DNA of 64,000 bases, from positions 9,176,001-9,240,000 of the forward strand of contig NC_061467.1 in assembly GCF_022581195.2 (NCBI RefSeq), in the 5' to 3' direction. The DNA is from Helicoverpa zea (taxonomy: Eukaryota; Arthropoda; Insecta; Lepidoptera; Noctuidae). Both the position numbers and the translations under genes were made by a program. Below, one piece after another: positions 38,393-51,700 of the stretch. The notes beneath the pieces are model-generated. The model searched no databases. It saw only the letters and a program-made list of their open reading frames with translations, and was not told the DNA's origin. The stretch's first letter is position 1. Each line of letters starts with the position of its first letter.

Positions 38393-39265
38393 TAAAGGAG
38401 ATGGCCAAAAAAAACCCAGAGTCGACAGAAACTTCGTATGTATGGTTGGATTCAGTAGAATGTGTAGATTACAAAAAGTATTCCATATCTTCTAAAAACC
38501 ATGGGGTTCTCTTTTTACAAGGTTTCTTCGATGAAGATTTTAGTACATGAAAAAGCTGAACTTTTCTTTTTGCTGTTCATTAAAAGTTGTGCATAGGGTA
38601 AAAACTTTCCACTTAGGTGTATGTCTGTTAGCACTATACACGAGTGAAGGTTTAGAGCTGACCTGATGATGGAGAAGAGAGAAGGTCAAGGGAACTCGGC
38701 AATGGTAAATATTAACTACCTCGTGTTTGGGCTTATATGATTAGCATTGACGAGAACTTTTTCACTAATGCGAATAGTGACTAAAAGTTAAAATTAAAAA
38801 AAAAATGATAAAAAAAGTTTAAGTTTTTTTTTTTTACTTAAGATTTTTTTTTTAAGTAACCTTTGCCAGTTCGCAAGTTTACACATAACAGGAAAACCAC
38901 TTCAAGTAAGTTAGGCCGGTACTTAATCGTATCTGGAGTGGTTCATGTCAATAGTGCAATGGGTGGTCAAACTCAAGACCTTTTAATTACCAGGCAAACT
39001 CTGTAACTATGGTGATATTACTATTCGCATGTATAATGTTAGTATGCCTTATTGTTTATGGTCCTTTATGTAAATAATCTTTAAAATCAACATAAATTCA
39101 ACATAACCTATATTTGTGAAAATATGCTATAGCTCCTATACCCCATGGATTTCAGGCTGGATTTTTTGGCACCATCAAAGGTCTATCATAACGAACCCAT
39201 TGGTACCCATTTCGTTGCTGTCGATTCTGGGTTTTTTTACTATGAAAATTTGGCCATCTCCTTTA
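38393..39265. mobile_element. DNA transposon remnant with inverted ends
   Basis: Left TAAAGGAGATGGCCAAA followed by AAAAACCCAGAGTCGACAG; the right is the reverse complement (CTGTCGATTCTGGGTTTTTT ... TTTGGCCATCTCCTTTA). No intact transposase in the 873 bp. Confidence 0.65.
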
Positions 39266-40442
39266 ACTGTATTGCATTATAAGGAAAAAAGTAATGTCAT
39301 ATTGATGTATAATTTCGAATTATCTGCAGTTTGAGTTTTGTTAAACATTTAGTTTATTTGTAGTGAAGTAAGTTATTTGATGTAAAAAAGAATTAAATGA
39401 TGAGTATTTATTGATAGGCGATTATTTATTTGATATGCAATTTATAATATCCCAAAGGAATAAGCATTGCCATACAACGTGGACATGATGCCAGTTTTCT
39501 GGGCAAGTTACCAGAGTTTTTCAACTCATAATGTAAGCACATAATTTTCTCTCTTTTCCTTCACATACCTACTTAGATATTAAATATGTAAATCACAAAT
39601 GTTGTAATTATGTAGCTGTCAGTATTTGTTCAAACATTTCAAGCAAGCTTAGCTACTCTATTTTTCTTACCAACTAAATAAACAGCGCTCATAAAGCTTA
39701 ATATCAATAGAAATGAAACTAAATGCTCATATTTATTAACCATTTTCATGTCGAACCGTTAGAAAGACAAATATTACTAAAGAAACAAGTTTCAACTAGT
39801 ATTCTATTCATGAGAAGGTTGTGTGTTGAACATTCATATTATTATAGGTATGATTAAGAAACATATGTAAAATAAACTTTGGTTTGCAAGCATATTGTAG
39901 TAAGTAATTCACGCATTTATAACGGCCAAAATCAACATAGTATTGTTTGGGTTTAGAGGTTATAAATTCAGTCAGTTAAGGTTACTGCGATGTGGTATTT
40001 ATTATTCAGTGTTTGCTAACTGTGATAAAATAGCTTCAGCCAGCGTGAACTTCTCTCAGGTTTGTAAATACTAGCCTTAACCTTCGTCGATAAAGCGACT
40101 AAATAACACTGAAATATTTTTCAAATCAATAGATATGTAGGTACTGAAATTAACACGTTTATAAACTCTTCTGCTTTACAACATTAGATGATAAGCTAGT
40201 TTTATCACTAGCGTATTGCACAAACCTTATGACTCAGCTATCTAATCTTCACTTATTTTTAGTATTAAAGTAAACGTAAGTAGGTATAGGTACCTATTTA
40301 ACGAATATTTGTAAAAATCGAAATCAACTGACGCATTGCCGCAAAATCAATCTTGTTTTACAGCATTGCAGAAAATGATGATCATACATTTTCTCGTCAT
40401 ATTTTTGTTAAAAGAAACCCATATAATCACATGGCAGATACT

Positions 40443-40660
40443 TAAATATTGACTACTAGGAGTTTTCCCGCGGTTTCACCCGCGTCCCGTGGGAGCTACT
40501 GCCCGTACCGGGATAAAATATAGCCTATGTTACTCGCAGATAATATAGCTTTCTAATGGTGAAAGAATATTTAAAATCGGTCCAGTAGTTTTTGAGTTTA
40601 TCCATTACAACCAACCAAACAAACAAACAAAGTTTTCCTGTTTATAATATTAGCATAGAT
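40443..40660 (+). repeat. Non-LTR-like dispersed fragment
   Basis: CCCGCGGTTTCACCCGCGTC, CCGTGGGAGCTACTGCCCGT, then ATATAGCCTATGTTACTCGC, AATCGGTCCAGTAGTTTTTG, an AACAAACAAACAAA tract and ATAATATTAGCATAGAT, the order found at the 3' ends of many lepidopteran repeats. Related scraps occur at 31868, 49180 and 61250. Confidence 0.6.
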
Positions 40661-41451
40661 AAAGAAACTACCCCAAAATAGAAAATCCTAACAAAATATT
40701 CTCCTCACAGAAAATCATACAAACAGATTTGGAAAAGCCATAAACCCATTATTTACGGAGTGTGAATTGTGATCTGCCCTTAGGGGAATTTCCTCACCAT
40801 GATCCACACACACACATACACAAACATGTTTGTATAGCACCTGTAAACATGTGTGCAACAAGTGATTGTTCTACCCGAAGCTACAGGTTGTCACAACCAA
40901 CAAAATCAGGGTATCGGGGTCATTTAGTTTCGTCTGTTTAATTTTCTTTAGTTTTCTGTCATGAAAATCTTGTAGTGAAACACAATAGACGAGTTAAATA
41001 GAAGAAGAAAATAGACATAGAATACATACATTAGTTTTTTAAAAAAATATTTTGTTTTGCACTCATCTTAGGAATTATGTTACCAATTTGAAAAAAATAT
41101 TTCATTGTCAGGTAGCCAATTTATCGGAGAAGGATCTAGGCTGGTTTCGATTCGGATCTGTTATCGTAAACGTCGACTTATGATGTGATTTCTCACATAC
41201 GAAACATTTTCTCATACAACTATGAAAATTATCATGCCACAGTGATTCTTAAATTGGATTATCGTCGATAACTGCTGATTATGTCATTTGCTTGTAAAAT
41301 TGAATAATCTAAACACCTGTAACAACGTACAGATACGATTCGCATAAAAAATTGTGAGTCCAGGGTAAAAGGAACCTTATGGCATTATCACTTACGACAT
41401 TGTTTCTATGGTAAAAGCAAACTTGAAACATTTCTGTTTCTAAACAACTTA

Positions 41452-41881
41452 GGCCGCGTTTCCATTGACGCGGAGCTGGGCGGAGAGGGGCGGAGAAGAG
41501 CGGTGAAAAGTGGTCAGTGTTTCCACTGAAGCGGAGCTGGGCGGAGAGGGGCGGAGAGGAGCGCAGCTGGGCGGAGAAGAGCGATGAAGATTTTGAACGC
41601 ACCTAGTGACGTAACGAAGACAACTGACACACTGCACGCGAGTCACGCACCGCCCCGCTCCGCACCGCTCCGTGCCGCCCCGCTGTCCTCCGCTCTGCAC
41701 CCCAATGCTCGCTGTCCTCCGCACTGCACCGCCTCGATGTATTAATATTCGCTCAGCTCTGCTCCACCCCGCTCGTACTGTTTCCATTGAAGCGGAGCGG
41801 AGATTTCAAGCATAGTCAATGATCAATTTGTGCACCGCTAAGCTCCTCTCCGCCCCGCTCCGCGTCAATGGAAACGCGGCC
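41452..41881. mobile_element. MITE, 430 bp, GGCCGCGTTTCC ends, TTA target duplication
   Basis: Left GGCCGCGTTTCCATTGACGC and right GCGTCAATGGAAACGCGGCC are inverted; TTA lies on both outer sides (41449-41451, 41882-41884). The interior has repeated GCGGAGCTGGGCGGAGAGGG blocks. The 3-bp TTA duplication suggests a PIF/Harbinger donor. The open frame inside on the - strand is a by-product of the GC-rich repeats. Confidence 0.8.
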
Positions 41882-41892
41882 TTAAGCGCCAA

Positions 41893-42075
41893 ACTCCAAG
41901 TCTGACAACCAGTCTTAGCAAGGGGTATCGAGTTGACCGGGTACATACTTAAATGGGTTGAGGAGGTCAGATAGGCAGCCGCTCCTTGTAAAACACTAGC
42001 ACTCAGCTGCATCCGGTTAAACCGTCTGAAAGCCGTCCCCAACATAGTTGGGAAAAGGCTAGACAGGTGATATAA
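41893..42075 (-). repeat. Family B dispersed repeat (inverted)
   Basis: GGGTTGAGGAGGTCAGATAG, GCAGCCGCTCCTTGTAAAAC, CTCAGCTGCATCCGGTTAAA, CCCAACATAGTTGGGAAAAG. A copy in the same orientation lies at 32165-32290. Confidence 0.7.
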
Positions 42076-43720
42076 GCACCAAGGTCTATAGAGTAGGTAC
42101 CTTTTCTCATAGAATGTCAAAAATCATGTACGAACATTATGTCACTACAGATTAAAAATTGTTAAACACCAATCTAATCTGCCATTGCATTGATAAAAAA
42201 TATCTCGATATTAGGGAACAATACATAGAGAGATAAAAGTATGAAAATTTGCGGAACATGACGGATTAACATCCAATCACTTTACTCTTGTACTGCTGTT
42301 GATTAGCAACTGATAACCGCCATATTGACGAAGCCGTTTGATCGAAGTTGTGACGTCATCGCTAATTCTCTGGGCAATTTGTTAAAGGGCGAATTTTAGC
42401 AAGGACAAGTATTGGGATGTTAACTGTATTTTGCGTACCTATCTTGAGTAAACGCTTTGCCGTACCCGGACTTAAGTCTATGTTTTTCCACAGACTTCAG
42501 ACTTGCTTTAAAGACCTATACCTAATTATTATATCGGGTGTGTCGTTCACAATCACATTAAATCCTATCGCATATACTTTATGATATTCTATGGCGAATT
42601 GTAAAAAAAAACCTACCTAATCTCACTTTTATAATATTTAATAATAAGGACGGATTACCTACAGCAAGATATTAACCACCACTTTTCTTACAATAAATAT
42701 TTCTCACACAACGTGCAAAAAAGTCTGACAGATAAGCCCAGTATGGAACTATACCAGAATACGTCAGACCTTCCCATTCAAAACTACCTAAAATAAATCA
42801 TAGCCATGTATCACAATCAGTCAGTAAATAGCCATTTCATAAGACATGCAGTAACAATATTTGTATACGCTAACTATTTTGGCGCCGACTTCGCTCGTTA
42901 TTTTTATCTCGGCTATCAATCATGCCGTGATTGTAAACTACTTCTTGTAGAACATAAATTATTATAAAAATCTTACGTAAATAACTTGATGGGGATTGAT
43001 GGTGTTATGTCGTTGTGAAGTAGGCTACAATGACTTCAAGATAGGCAAAGCAAACTGTATTTAGGATGAAAGGGTGGGCGTTTTGGGGGCAGTTGTTTTT
43101 GACGTTCGGTAGGTACTATTTTTCGAACAATTTTTAATTATTGATTTTGAGTTTTTTTTTAACACACGCAATATAAAGACAGCTTAATTTTTCGCTATTT
43201 CCGTCAACAACAACGTCCCTTATTCATCACACTCTGTCTGCACTATGTCTAATGCTCTTATCGACGTGTAACTTCCTTTAGCTTTACAAGCAATTACTTA
43301 CTATCGCTAAAACTGTGATTTATCCATTTGTCACCTGGTACATTGGTATCTGTCTAGACGAAAGCGTTTTTAATATAGGTAGTACTAGCCGTTTCCCAAA
43401 CGACCCCGGGTTAAAGGAGATGCTATTAAGCAAGCTCAATATGTATTATTATAATTCATAAATCCTTAATCTCTGATGAAACCTAATGATGCAATCTAAT
43501 TGATACGCTTTCGGACGAAAATTACTGAACCAGATAGAATTTCATTGAACACAGCTGAAACCCTTGAAAAGACTACACAATACTTTCACACGAGTACAAT
43601 AAATAGTTTCCTCGGTATGCACAGAAAATCTAGTAGAACTACCAACCTAACAAACAAAACGCAATTTTGCATCTAAATCAGCTCTCCCGAATCGTGTGCA
43701 ACCCGCCTATAAATTAACAC

Positions 43721-43735
43721 CCAAGGTCAAGGTCA
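43721..43735 (+). promoter_or_regulatory. FTZ-F1/ERR-like response element pair
   Basis: CCAAGGTCAAGGTCA contains two overlapping matches to YCAAGGYCR, the monomer site of FTZ-F1, Hr39 and ERR class nuclear receptors. It is 1.7 kb before the ATG at 45427. A similar pair is at 28197-28212. Function is unproven. Confidence 0.3.
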
Positions 43736-45426
43736 GATGTTACATGCGTCTGGTTTGCAAATGGGAAGCACCTGGTTCACTCGCACCAGTTAGATTTTTG
43801 TTGCTAGTCTATCTTTACATCTTTCTAGGAAACTTTATAGTGGTGTTATGATATCATGCATGATAACAATGACCTTGTGGAGTGGTTTAGGTAATAAATA
43901 GTACTTTCTGATAGTTTACATGGGTAATTAGTAGTTTAATGACGTAAAAATAAACTTATTGATAGTTGTACCTTGATCTCCTGTTTTTGGCTATGAATCT
44001 ATGGCAGTGGCTACTAAAAATCACGAAAAAAACGGTTTCTTTGGACAGAAAGGTCATGGGGCGTTAATAGAGTCATATAAACATACTACATACATTAAGT
44101 AATGTGCGGGCGAATTCACGAGAGGAGTTTTAGTTATGAATGCATTGTAGTGTACCTTTAAATGGTTGATTGAGGAATTCTTCTTTTTCGGGTAAATTAA
44201 ATCTCACATGCTGTTGGGATCAGCTTTTCTTATTTGTATCCTCTACTTAGTTCTTTCCACGACATACCTGGCATTGCACATGTATTTTGTCTCTACATCT
44301 CTTCATCTCCTTTTGGGCTCAAATCTTCGACCGGAGATGGCATATTGATTGAAGAATGCTAATTGGGTATTTATAGCTAAGTACGTAGCTATTATTAAAC
44401 TATCAAATCACCGGCATACTGAGGAAATAACAAAGTACACAAGCAGATAAAAATATCTTCCGACCTTACATGAGAGTTATTTTCGTCGAAAATTTCATGC
44501 AAATAGAATCAGTAGTTAACTGCTTATGCGTAACAGATGGATTGACAGATCGACAGGCGGAGTTACTTTCGCATTTATAAATATTATGTAGGTCTATGTT
44601 TTTTTTTCCCCGTAAAATTGCGCTTTTCCGGGAAATGTTGTTAAGGACAAGTAAACAATAATTATTAATATTGTGACAAGACACGTGTTCCTCATAATAA
44701 AGCGTTATTATTAGTTTTCTGATATTCATATGTTACCTGTCTATTAAGTAATGTTTAATTAATATTACTATATAATTGTGTCGAAAGTAAGTTGCAGTCT
44801 TTTACTAGGAAACTCTTATATTTTTTATTAAATCGTTACCGAAAAAATAATCATTACCGGTGTCCCTATATTTTTGCATAGAAGTGTACATAACATTTTT
44901 CAATCATGTAATTCGGACATATTTACATTGACCGCGGCCAAGAATCCAAACATAGTTTTTAGTTCCGATGAAAGAAAACTCTGAATGAATTTCAGTGATT
45001 TCAGTATCATGCACTGTTTAGTTTGAATGGAGACGTCAGCAAGTAAATCTTTAGTAATGGATTCCGTAATGGATGATTCGAAAATGGAATTAGAGTTTTC
45101 TTTTTCTAGTCTGAGGTTTTATTCTGGCAGGTCATATCCTTTTGACTGTGTTTTTTTTGTGGATGTGGCCGTTTTGTTAATAGGCATGGCTGGTCTATTG
45201 CAAAGTACTCATGCAAGAACTCTAAATATACACACACTGAAAATATCAATGATTATGTTTTTTTTTTTTAATCAGATGTTATGTATGGTGACTATTCAGT
45301 ATTCGTGTACTTATCTAAACTTTTTATATGATAAGTTTTCCAACAACAATTATTCTATACATACAGACCTATCGTCTAGCTAGTGGCATAGTGGACTAGG
45401 ACAACGAGATGCGGGAAGTTCACTAA

Positions 45427-45736
45427 ATGTTTTTTTCCCTAACTTCACACAAGATATTAGGTGTGGTCTTACTATTATGTAGTATACAGTTGCACCAACA
45501 GTCCTCAACAGAAGACGTTAACCCTTTTCTCATCCCCAAAAATGATCAGCAGCTTGTTCTCAAAAATCAACAAAGCAATTTCTCCTCATTGTTGCAGTCA
45601 GAAGACCCCGAGCCCCCAGACTTGCAGTATCCAGTGCAGCACGCTGGACTACCGCAGAAGCTCGAGGTGTTCCCGCTGCCGCTGAAGAACTCAGACCATG
45701 AGCTCAACTTCAACGTGTCCTGGATACCTTCCAGGG
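45427..45736 (+). CDS. Receptor exon with its own signal peptide, or internal exon from 45598
   Basis: ATG at 45427 follows an in-frame TAA and starts MFFSLTSHKILGVVLLLCSI (signal peptide), then QLHQQSSTEDVNPFLIPKND and on without a break to SEDPEPPDLQYPVQHAG, NSDHELNFNVSWIPSRG; donor G|GTAAGT, phase 1. Inside it TTTCTCCTCATTGTTGCAG at 45579-45597 is a strong acceptor giving an exon from 45598 in phase 0. CAACAG|TCC at about 45517-45522 is a weaker one in the same phase. The same segment can therefore be a first exon or receive an upstream one. Confidence 0.7.
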
Positions 45737-48700
45737 GTAAGTTGTGTTTGTCTTTATTCGCAAGCCTGACTGCCGTGCGAAGGGTCCCCGGGTTTGTGGG
45801 TTATTAGAAAGCAAAGCAGCCCAGAGTCTGGAAGAAGAAATGATCATCCGTTACATAATGGTATTCCATATTTTACATATGTATTTTACCTGGAGCGTTT
45901 GCCAAAAGAAAGTTCTACTTCTTCTAGGTAATAAGGTCTTAATCCAAATTAGATTATGGTTAACATTAGTGCTCTTGGTAGCAAACATGTAGCTCAATAT
46001 TTATGAATAAAATCGACACCTGAACTTAATAGATCCTCTTATCCGTAACGACTGCCAACGATCTTGAAATAACGATGGGCACCCATCCATAGACCAACCG
46101 CGCTAAGTGTTGCTTAACCTCATGATCGAACGGAACGTTTATGGCTCCTACTAACCCCAAGAACTCAATCTTTTAGCTTTTGAGTGCCGATAAATACAAA
46201 GTTCACAAAGCCACCAATGTATTGTAGTAGAAACAATACATCGGTTACTATAAGCCGTCTCTTGTTTCATAACAAAGACCATCCAGATGGTTAAACACAT
46301 TACGCAAAACGTAAGTTTTGTTAGTTATTTCGGTGTAAATAAACAATATGTTAACGGTTTCCGCGTCCTATGTCCACAGGGAGTTTTGTAGTTGCTAATG
46401 TAATTGTTAGGTATACAAAATGAATGATTTTTGTTTATGAACCTTTAAGGATATTCAACCTTTTTATATTCAATTATTAATATGTAGGTTTATCTTGTAT
46501 ATTAAATTAGGTACCGTTTGCAGATATATTTAATTAAACAAAATGGATTAAGTCGGTAATAGACATTAACCATTTTTTTATAATTTCGTGATGGTTTATT
46601 TATTGCATTCTATGATTAGTGCATTTATTTATCTTTCAACATATCATTTATATTTTTAAATATTAGATTATAAAAAAATAAAAATAAAAACATTTAAAAA
46701 TATAAAAAATAGATGGTCACCGATATCGGGCATTCTATGATTTATTATTACGTTTACGGATTTAAAGAATATAGTTCTTTAATTTAGATAACAACTTACC
46801 TAGCTGAATAACTAGCTACGTCAAGGACCTTGAAACAAAATCAAGGTCTAAAAGGTCCAGACTCTCCAAGTCTTTTACTCTTCTCCGCTTTAAAGAAGTC
46901 TTAATACTAGCGCGCTTTCGTGCAAAACAGTAATACTTATGTACAAAGACTATGAAATAATTCAGTGGATAGGTAATAGGTATGTCAAAATCTCGTGTGT
47001 TTTTACGAGCGTCCTATACCCACAAACCCATATGTTCAGTTTATTTGTTGGTCTTTCTTTACTCAAGAATGGCGAATTCGTACTTTCAGTAGTAAAATGG
47101 TTTTACGTCGTTTACCGTAGGGTTTTATAGGCCGTTATAATACTCGTATCTTTTTAAAAGCTGTAAATCATTTTCAAACTTACTAAGACTGGTTTGAGAA
47201 ATTAAATTGCGTAAATAGGAGACAACTGGATATATAGAGATATAAAATAGATTTGGCATGTCAGTAGACAGTAGTAAGTTAGTAATGAAAATGTAGATTC
47301 CTATAATAGTCTGTATATGCTTAGCTGTTCATTAAATAAAGCCTAAAGAGTATTTTCACACTACTTAACTAGTAGGAAGTTTGTTACTTACGCATTTAGT
47401 ATAGACTCAGTACACAAATCTTTTTGTTTTGAGCTCTTACACAGTCCGTGGTTATATTAACCAGTCCCACAAACCGTACAATTTTTCAGACAACATCCCG
47501 ACTTTACCACAGTCTGACTCATAAACTATCGAAGCTATAAAATTCTATCGATCAGCTGTTCCGTTACTGCATAGAAAACAAACAAACAAATTTACAAAGA
47601 TATTTATTATTAGAGATTCCATTTGAAAGAAGTATCTACGTACCAAAATCATATGTCCCGAGGTTATTTTAATCTTAGATGTAAACCACGTAAAAAAATA
47701 TAAACATTGACCTATTTTCGTCGCATATGTAGAATTTATTTCGACGTCAATCACATAGTAATTGCTCACAGTACATTGATGTATGTACCATGAAGAACGG
47801 AATGACCAGCGGAGATGTCATAACGCATAATCTCCTTAGAATGTAGCGCTCTTAAATGGCGATGCTCAGGGGACGAAAAAAGTTATTAACTTCGACTTTA
47901 GCATTGCCATCCAACGTGGCAATGCTGCCAGCCTCTTGGGTACACTCCCGGTGGGCAGCGATGAGGAGTTTTTTGATGCCATTTTTTAGTTGTATATATG
48001 TATAAATAAGGCTTTTTTTTTACGTCATGTAAATATGTACATAAACTGAACCCAAAAATAAAATAAAGGTAAAGCTTTAGAAGCCTTCCATTATTTTAAA
48101 AATAAAATCAGCAATCAATCAAGACCAATTTTTGACAGATTGGTTTGATTTAACGAGGAACCCCAACGCCTCGTTAGTTCTAATAACGTTACATTGACCT
48201 ACAAGAAAGCGCCTGACCCACCTTCCTTATGGCATCTCGGCTATCTTTCATCGCTCCTTGGTATGCACCTACGTATGTTATGTTCTGTATGTATGAATGG
48301 TAAGAAAAACAGACAGACTAGCGGAAACTCTGTCCATTATTGTCTAATGTTGATACATAGAACATTCAGATTCGTACGAAAAACAGTGGCTAATGTACTG
48401 TGATGATAGGGTGTAAAAACAATTGGTAATTGAAAGTGCATATCTTTGCAATTTATTACAAGAATTTTGTAAGAAAAACTTATGAATTTAATAATAATCA
48501 AAGCCTCGTTTATCTCTTTACATAACGTTTTCAGTTAATCTCAACTTAACTGCTTTCGAGGCGAAAATCCCTCAGGCAATTCACTTAGGTACCATTGCAA
48601 CAGGTGCCCAAAGAATAGGTTCTATTTTCGAGATATACCGTTTTCGAGACTACCAAAAGCAAACATAAAAATGTATTTCAGTGACCTTTGCACCATCCAT

Positions 48701-51700
48701 TCGTGTTGATGGCCAACTCTTGTATGATTTTCTATAAACAACATAAACGTAATTAATTAACAGATCAATATTTATTTATTTTCAAACGATTAATTTTCTC
48801 ACGCGCAGACATGATTTTGCAAAACATTAAAAAAACGCCCAAAAATTCAACGCAAGCGACAATTGATTGATCGATAATAACAACACAGCCTTTATCTTTG
48901 TTCCGTAATTACAGTGTGTTTATAATGTTTATCTTTGTCAATTTGATGTTAGGGCCTTGTCCTAATGGAATAGAGAAAGAAGAGGCAATTATTAAATTTT
49001 TCAGAAAAAATAAATCGGCTTTTTAAAATGCCTCACAACACCTCCTAAATCTGATAAATACTTTGCTGATACCGGATCAAAATCTTTCAGCTAAATATGT
49101 ATGAGATGATCGCGCACAGTCCTACGGGTCAAACTGAGAAACTTAAAAAAAAATAAACCTAAATGGCTTTCATTATTATGAACAAAGCTTCCGCCTGCGG
49201 TTTCAACCGTGTCTCGTGGGAATTACTCTGCGTACTCAGATAAAAAATAACTTTAAATAAACTATTTAAAGTTACAGAGCGAACAGAATACACTTTTTCC
49301 TATAGAGATTTTTGTTTTGGGAATCCTTCCAACGGTTTCGGATAAATAAAAATAAAAATACGTGGGTTGAAAGGCGCCTTTACACCGGCAGATAACTGCG
49401 TACTTGTGTGAATTTGTTGCTAATCTAAATATGAGTATGGCATTAAGCCTACCAATAACGTTGTTATTAATATCGATATTCGTGCACTTTCCTGGTGACA
49501 AAAGCCTTGTTGTTTTAGTAATAAAAGTACCTATAGATGACAACACATCAACTTACTTCAATCAGTCTTTCTTCAATAGATTTTCAACCTTATCACAATA
49601 GTGGAAGATTAGTGTTCGATTGGTTAAATTTGAAAGATTCAGTAAGGTTGATCTGCTGGCGTCTGTATCTTGAATTTCTGTAAGAATATAGGATGCCATT
49701 TTGCCATAAATAATTTAAACAAGTTCTTACATGTCATACCTTAATTTACGTAAAAAAAATAAAAAAAGGAAATAATAGGATCATAAGAAACTCACACTAA
49801 ATTGCTTCCGATGGTAAGTCCGATTAAAAACAAATACAAGTTAGAAACGGAACATCAAAGCATTATAATGTACGGACTTTCAAAAGATTTTCAAAGACTC
49901 CGTTTTTAAGTCTATTGAGGATGAAAAAAACTGAAAATCTAACATCACTCGCGTTTCTCGGAGCTTCATAAAAACATTGTAAACTAAATCTAGCGGTAGT
50001 TATACTAAGGCAGGAGTCACACTCGTGTACCATCGTAAGTATTCAACTTTTTTTACAGTACTTGCTTTATGATGTGCATTTTTTTAAAAAGCATTGGTAG
50101 ATTTTCTTAGTAACCAAAATCCTGTACAATGGTAATGGTGATTTATTTAATGTTTTAATATATTTTCTTGATTTAAAATCTGTCTTTACGAAAATATGTA
50201 CCTAGTAAAAAAACTGGATAGTTAACACTTAGTACCACGTAGTTTTTTATTTCACGAACGTGTAAATTATAGATAATCTTACAATACAGGCCCCGCTTTT
50301 GTAAGATAAAAATCTAAACAAAGATGGCCTTACATCTATCGTCAAAAATATAAATTACTCTTCGCTTCCAAGCTTTTGACGAGATTGAGGCGCAGAATTT
50401 CGTTCAGTTATTGTGAACATCATTCATCGTTCACCGAACGGTGAACAAAAAAATAATTACTAAAAGTTATGGCAGACATGATCGACATGTCACGGTGCAG
50501 CGCTAACCCAGCGATTAAATTGACATTTCAATTTAACCCTTAAATCGTATCTTATGAAAAACAAATTATATGGCATTAGTTTATATGGTCAATATAAAAA
50601 AGTCAACGACGAGGTGACAGCAAACATGCAGCTACCTAATATCAGCTGCGACGTGCCGTACCGTTCATGTATGCCATGACCTTTACTTTTTTACACAAAA
50701 AATATTCCTGCAATTTTTTGACAAAGATTTTTTTACTCAGCAACAGTGTTGGCGGTTTCTAATTAACAATTAGTGAGTTAACATTAAAAAGCCTTGCGTT
50801 TGTAACTAAATTTATTTTTTCCCGATACAGGTGCGGCCGCTAGGGACTATTCTCTGGAGGTGCGCAGTGTGACGGACACAATTGATTGTCACTCGCCCAT
50901 GTGCTACGAATATAACATTCCTGGGGTAAGTGGAATTATATAAGTGGGAATTGTAATTATTTGTGGAAATACGAATTTTGGGTGCATAAGTTCAAGGTAA
51001 TTTGGTCAGTGGGTTGAACTTTGGGGGCGGAGTATTCGGAATTGGGTAGGTAGCCATGAATCATGAGATAGGCATAGGATACTTTTTCCCCCATCTGGGA
51101 AATAGCCCCTCATAGTAGTAGTCCCTCAGGACGAGGGTGAATCCGCGGAAAAAAGTCAGAAATCCAGTATAGCATATTTACCTTTAGTCTTAATTCCTTA
51201 AGTCGTTATAGCTACTATAATCAGTTCAACTTTGCTGTGACGCATGACGTGACAAATATCACCTAAGGCAATTTGCCTTTAGTGGTTTTAGACAGAAAGA
51301 AAGGAAGGAAGGAAATCATTAAGCAGGCTTTTACCCTGCGCACAATAAGCTGGCATACATAAATAAACAATAACCTAACCTAACCTGACCAAATACCTTT
51401 CCACTTGCCTTAATATGCTTCTTTTATGGGAAATTATTAAACGACCCCCTCGCTGTGGGTGCAATAGAACGAAGTGTCAGACTTTTATTCTCTAAAATAA
51501 TTTTCCTTCTGGTGCCCTTCGTGTACCAGGGGCGAAGTAACTCTCTCGAACGATCTCGCAGCAGGTTTGATACCTATGTATGTCTTGAATTTTTGAAACA
51601 TATGGTGTAAATAAGCCATTATTTTGTACAGGAGGCGACATGGTGGTTAATACCAGCCTTCTCGAACAACGTGGCCGAGACATGTGCAGTGCGCCCCGGC

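Larger units (their letters stand above)
36024..45426. other. Long intron or intergenic DNA with several mobile elements
   Basis: No supported exon. It holds a direct repeat pair (37421-37565 and 38600-38743, sharing GAGCTGACCTGATGATGGAG and CTACCTCGTGTTTGGGCT), a GC-rich patch (37861-37995), a TIR element (38393-39265), a LINE-like piece (40443-40660), a MITE (41452-41881) and a family B repeat (41893-42075). Confidence 0.6.

Noticed and set aside
41449..41787. 112-codon - strand frame in GC-rich DNA
   Set aside because: Made of the internal GC-rich repeats of a MITE.
45027..45383. 118-codon frame with hydrophobic stretches
   Set aside because: No splice sites in phase, poly-Phe from T runs, and no link to the receptor frame; probably chance.
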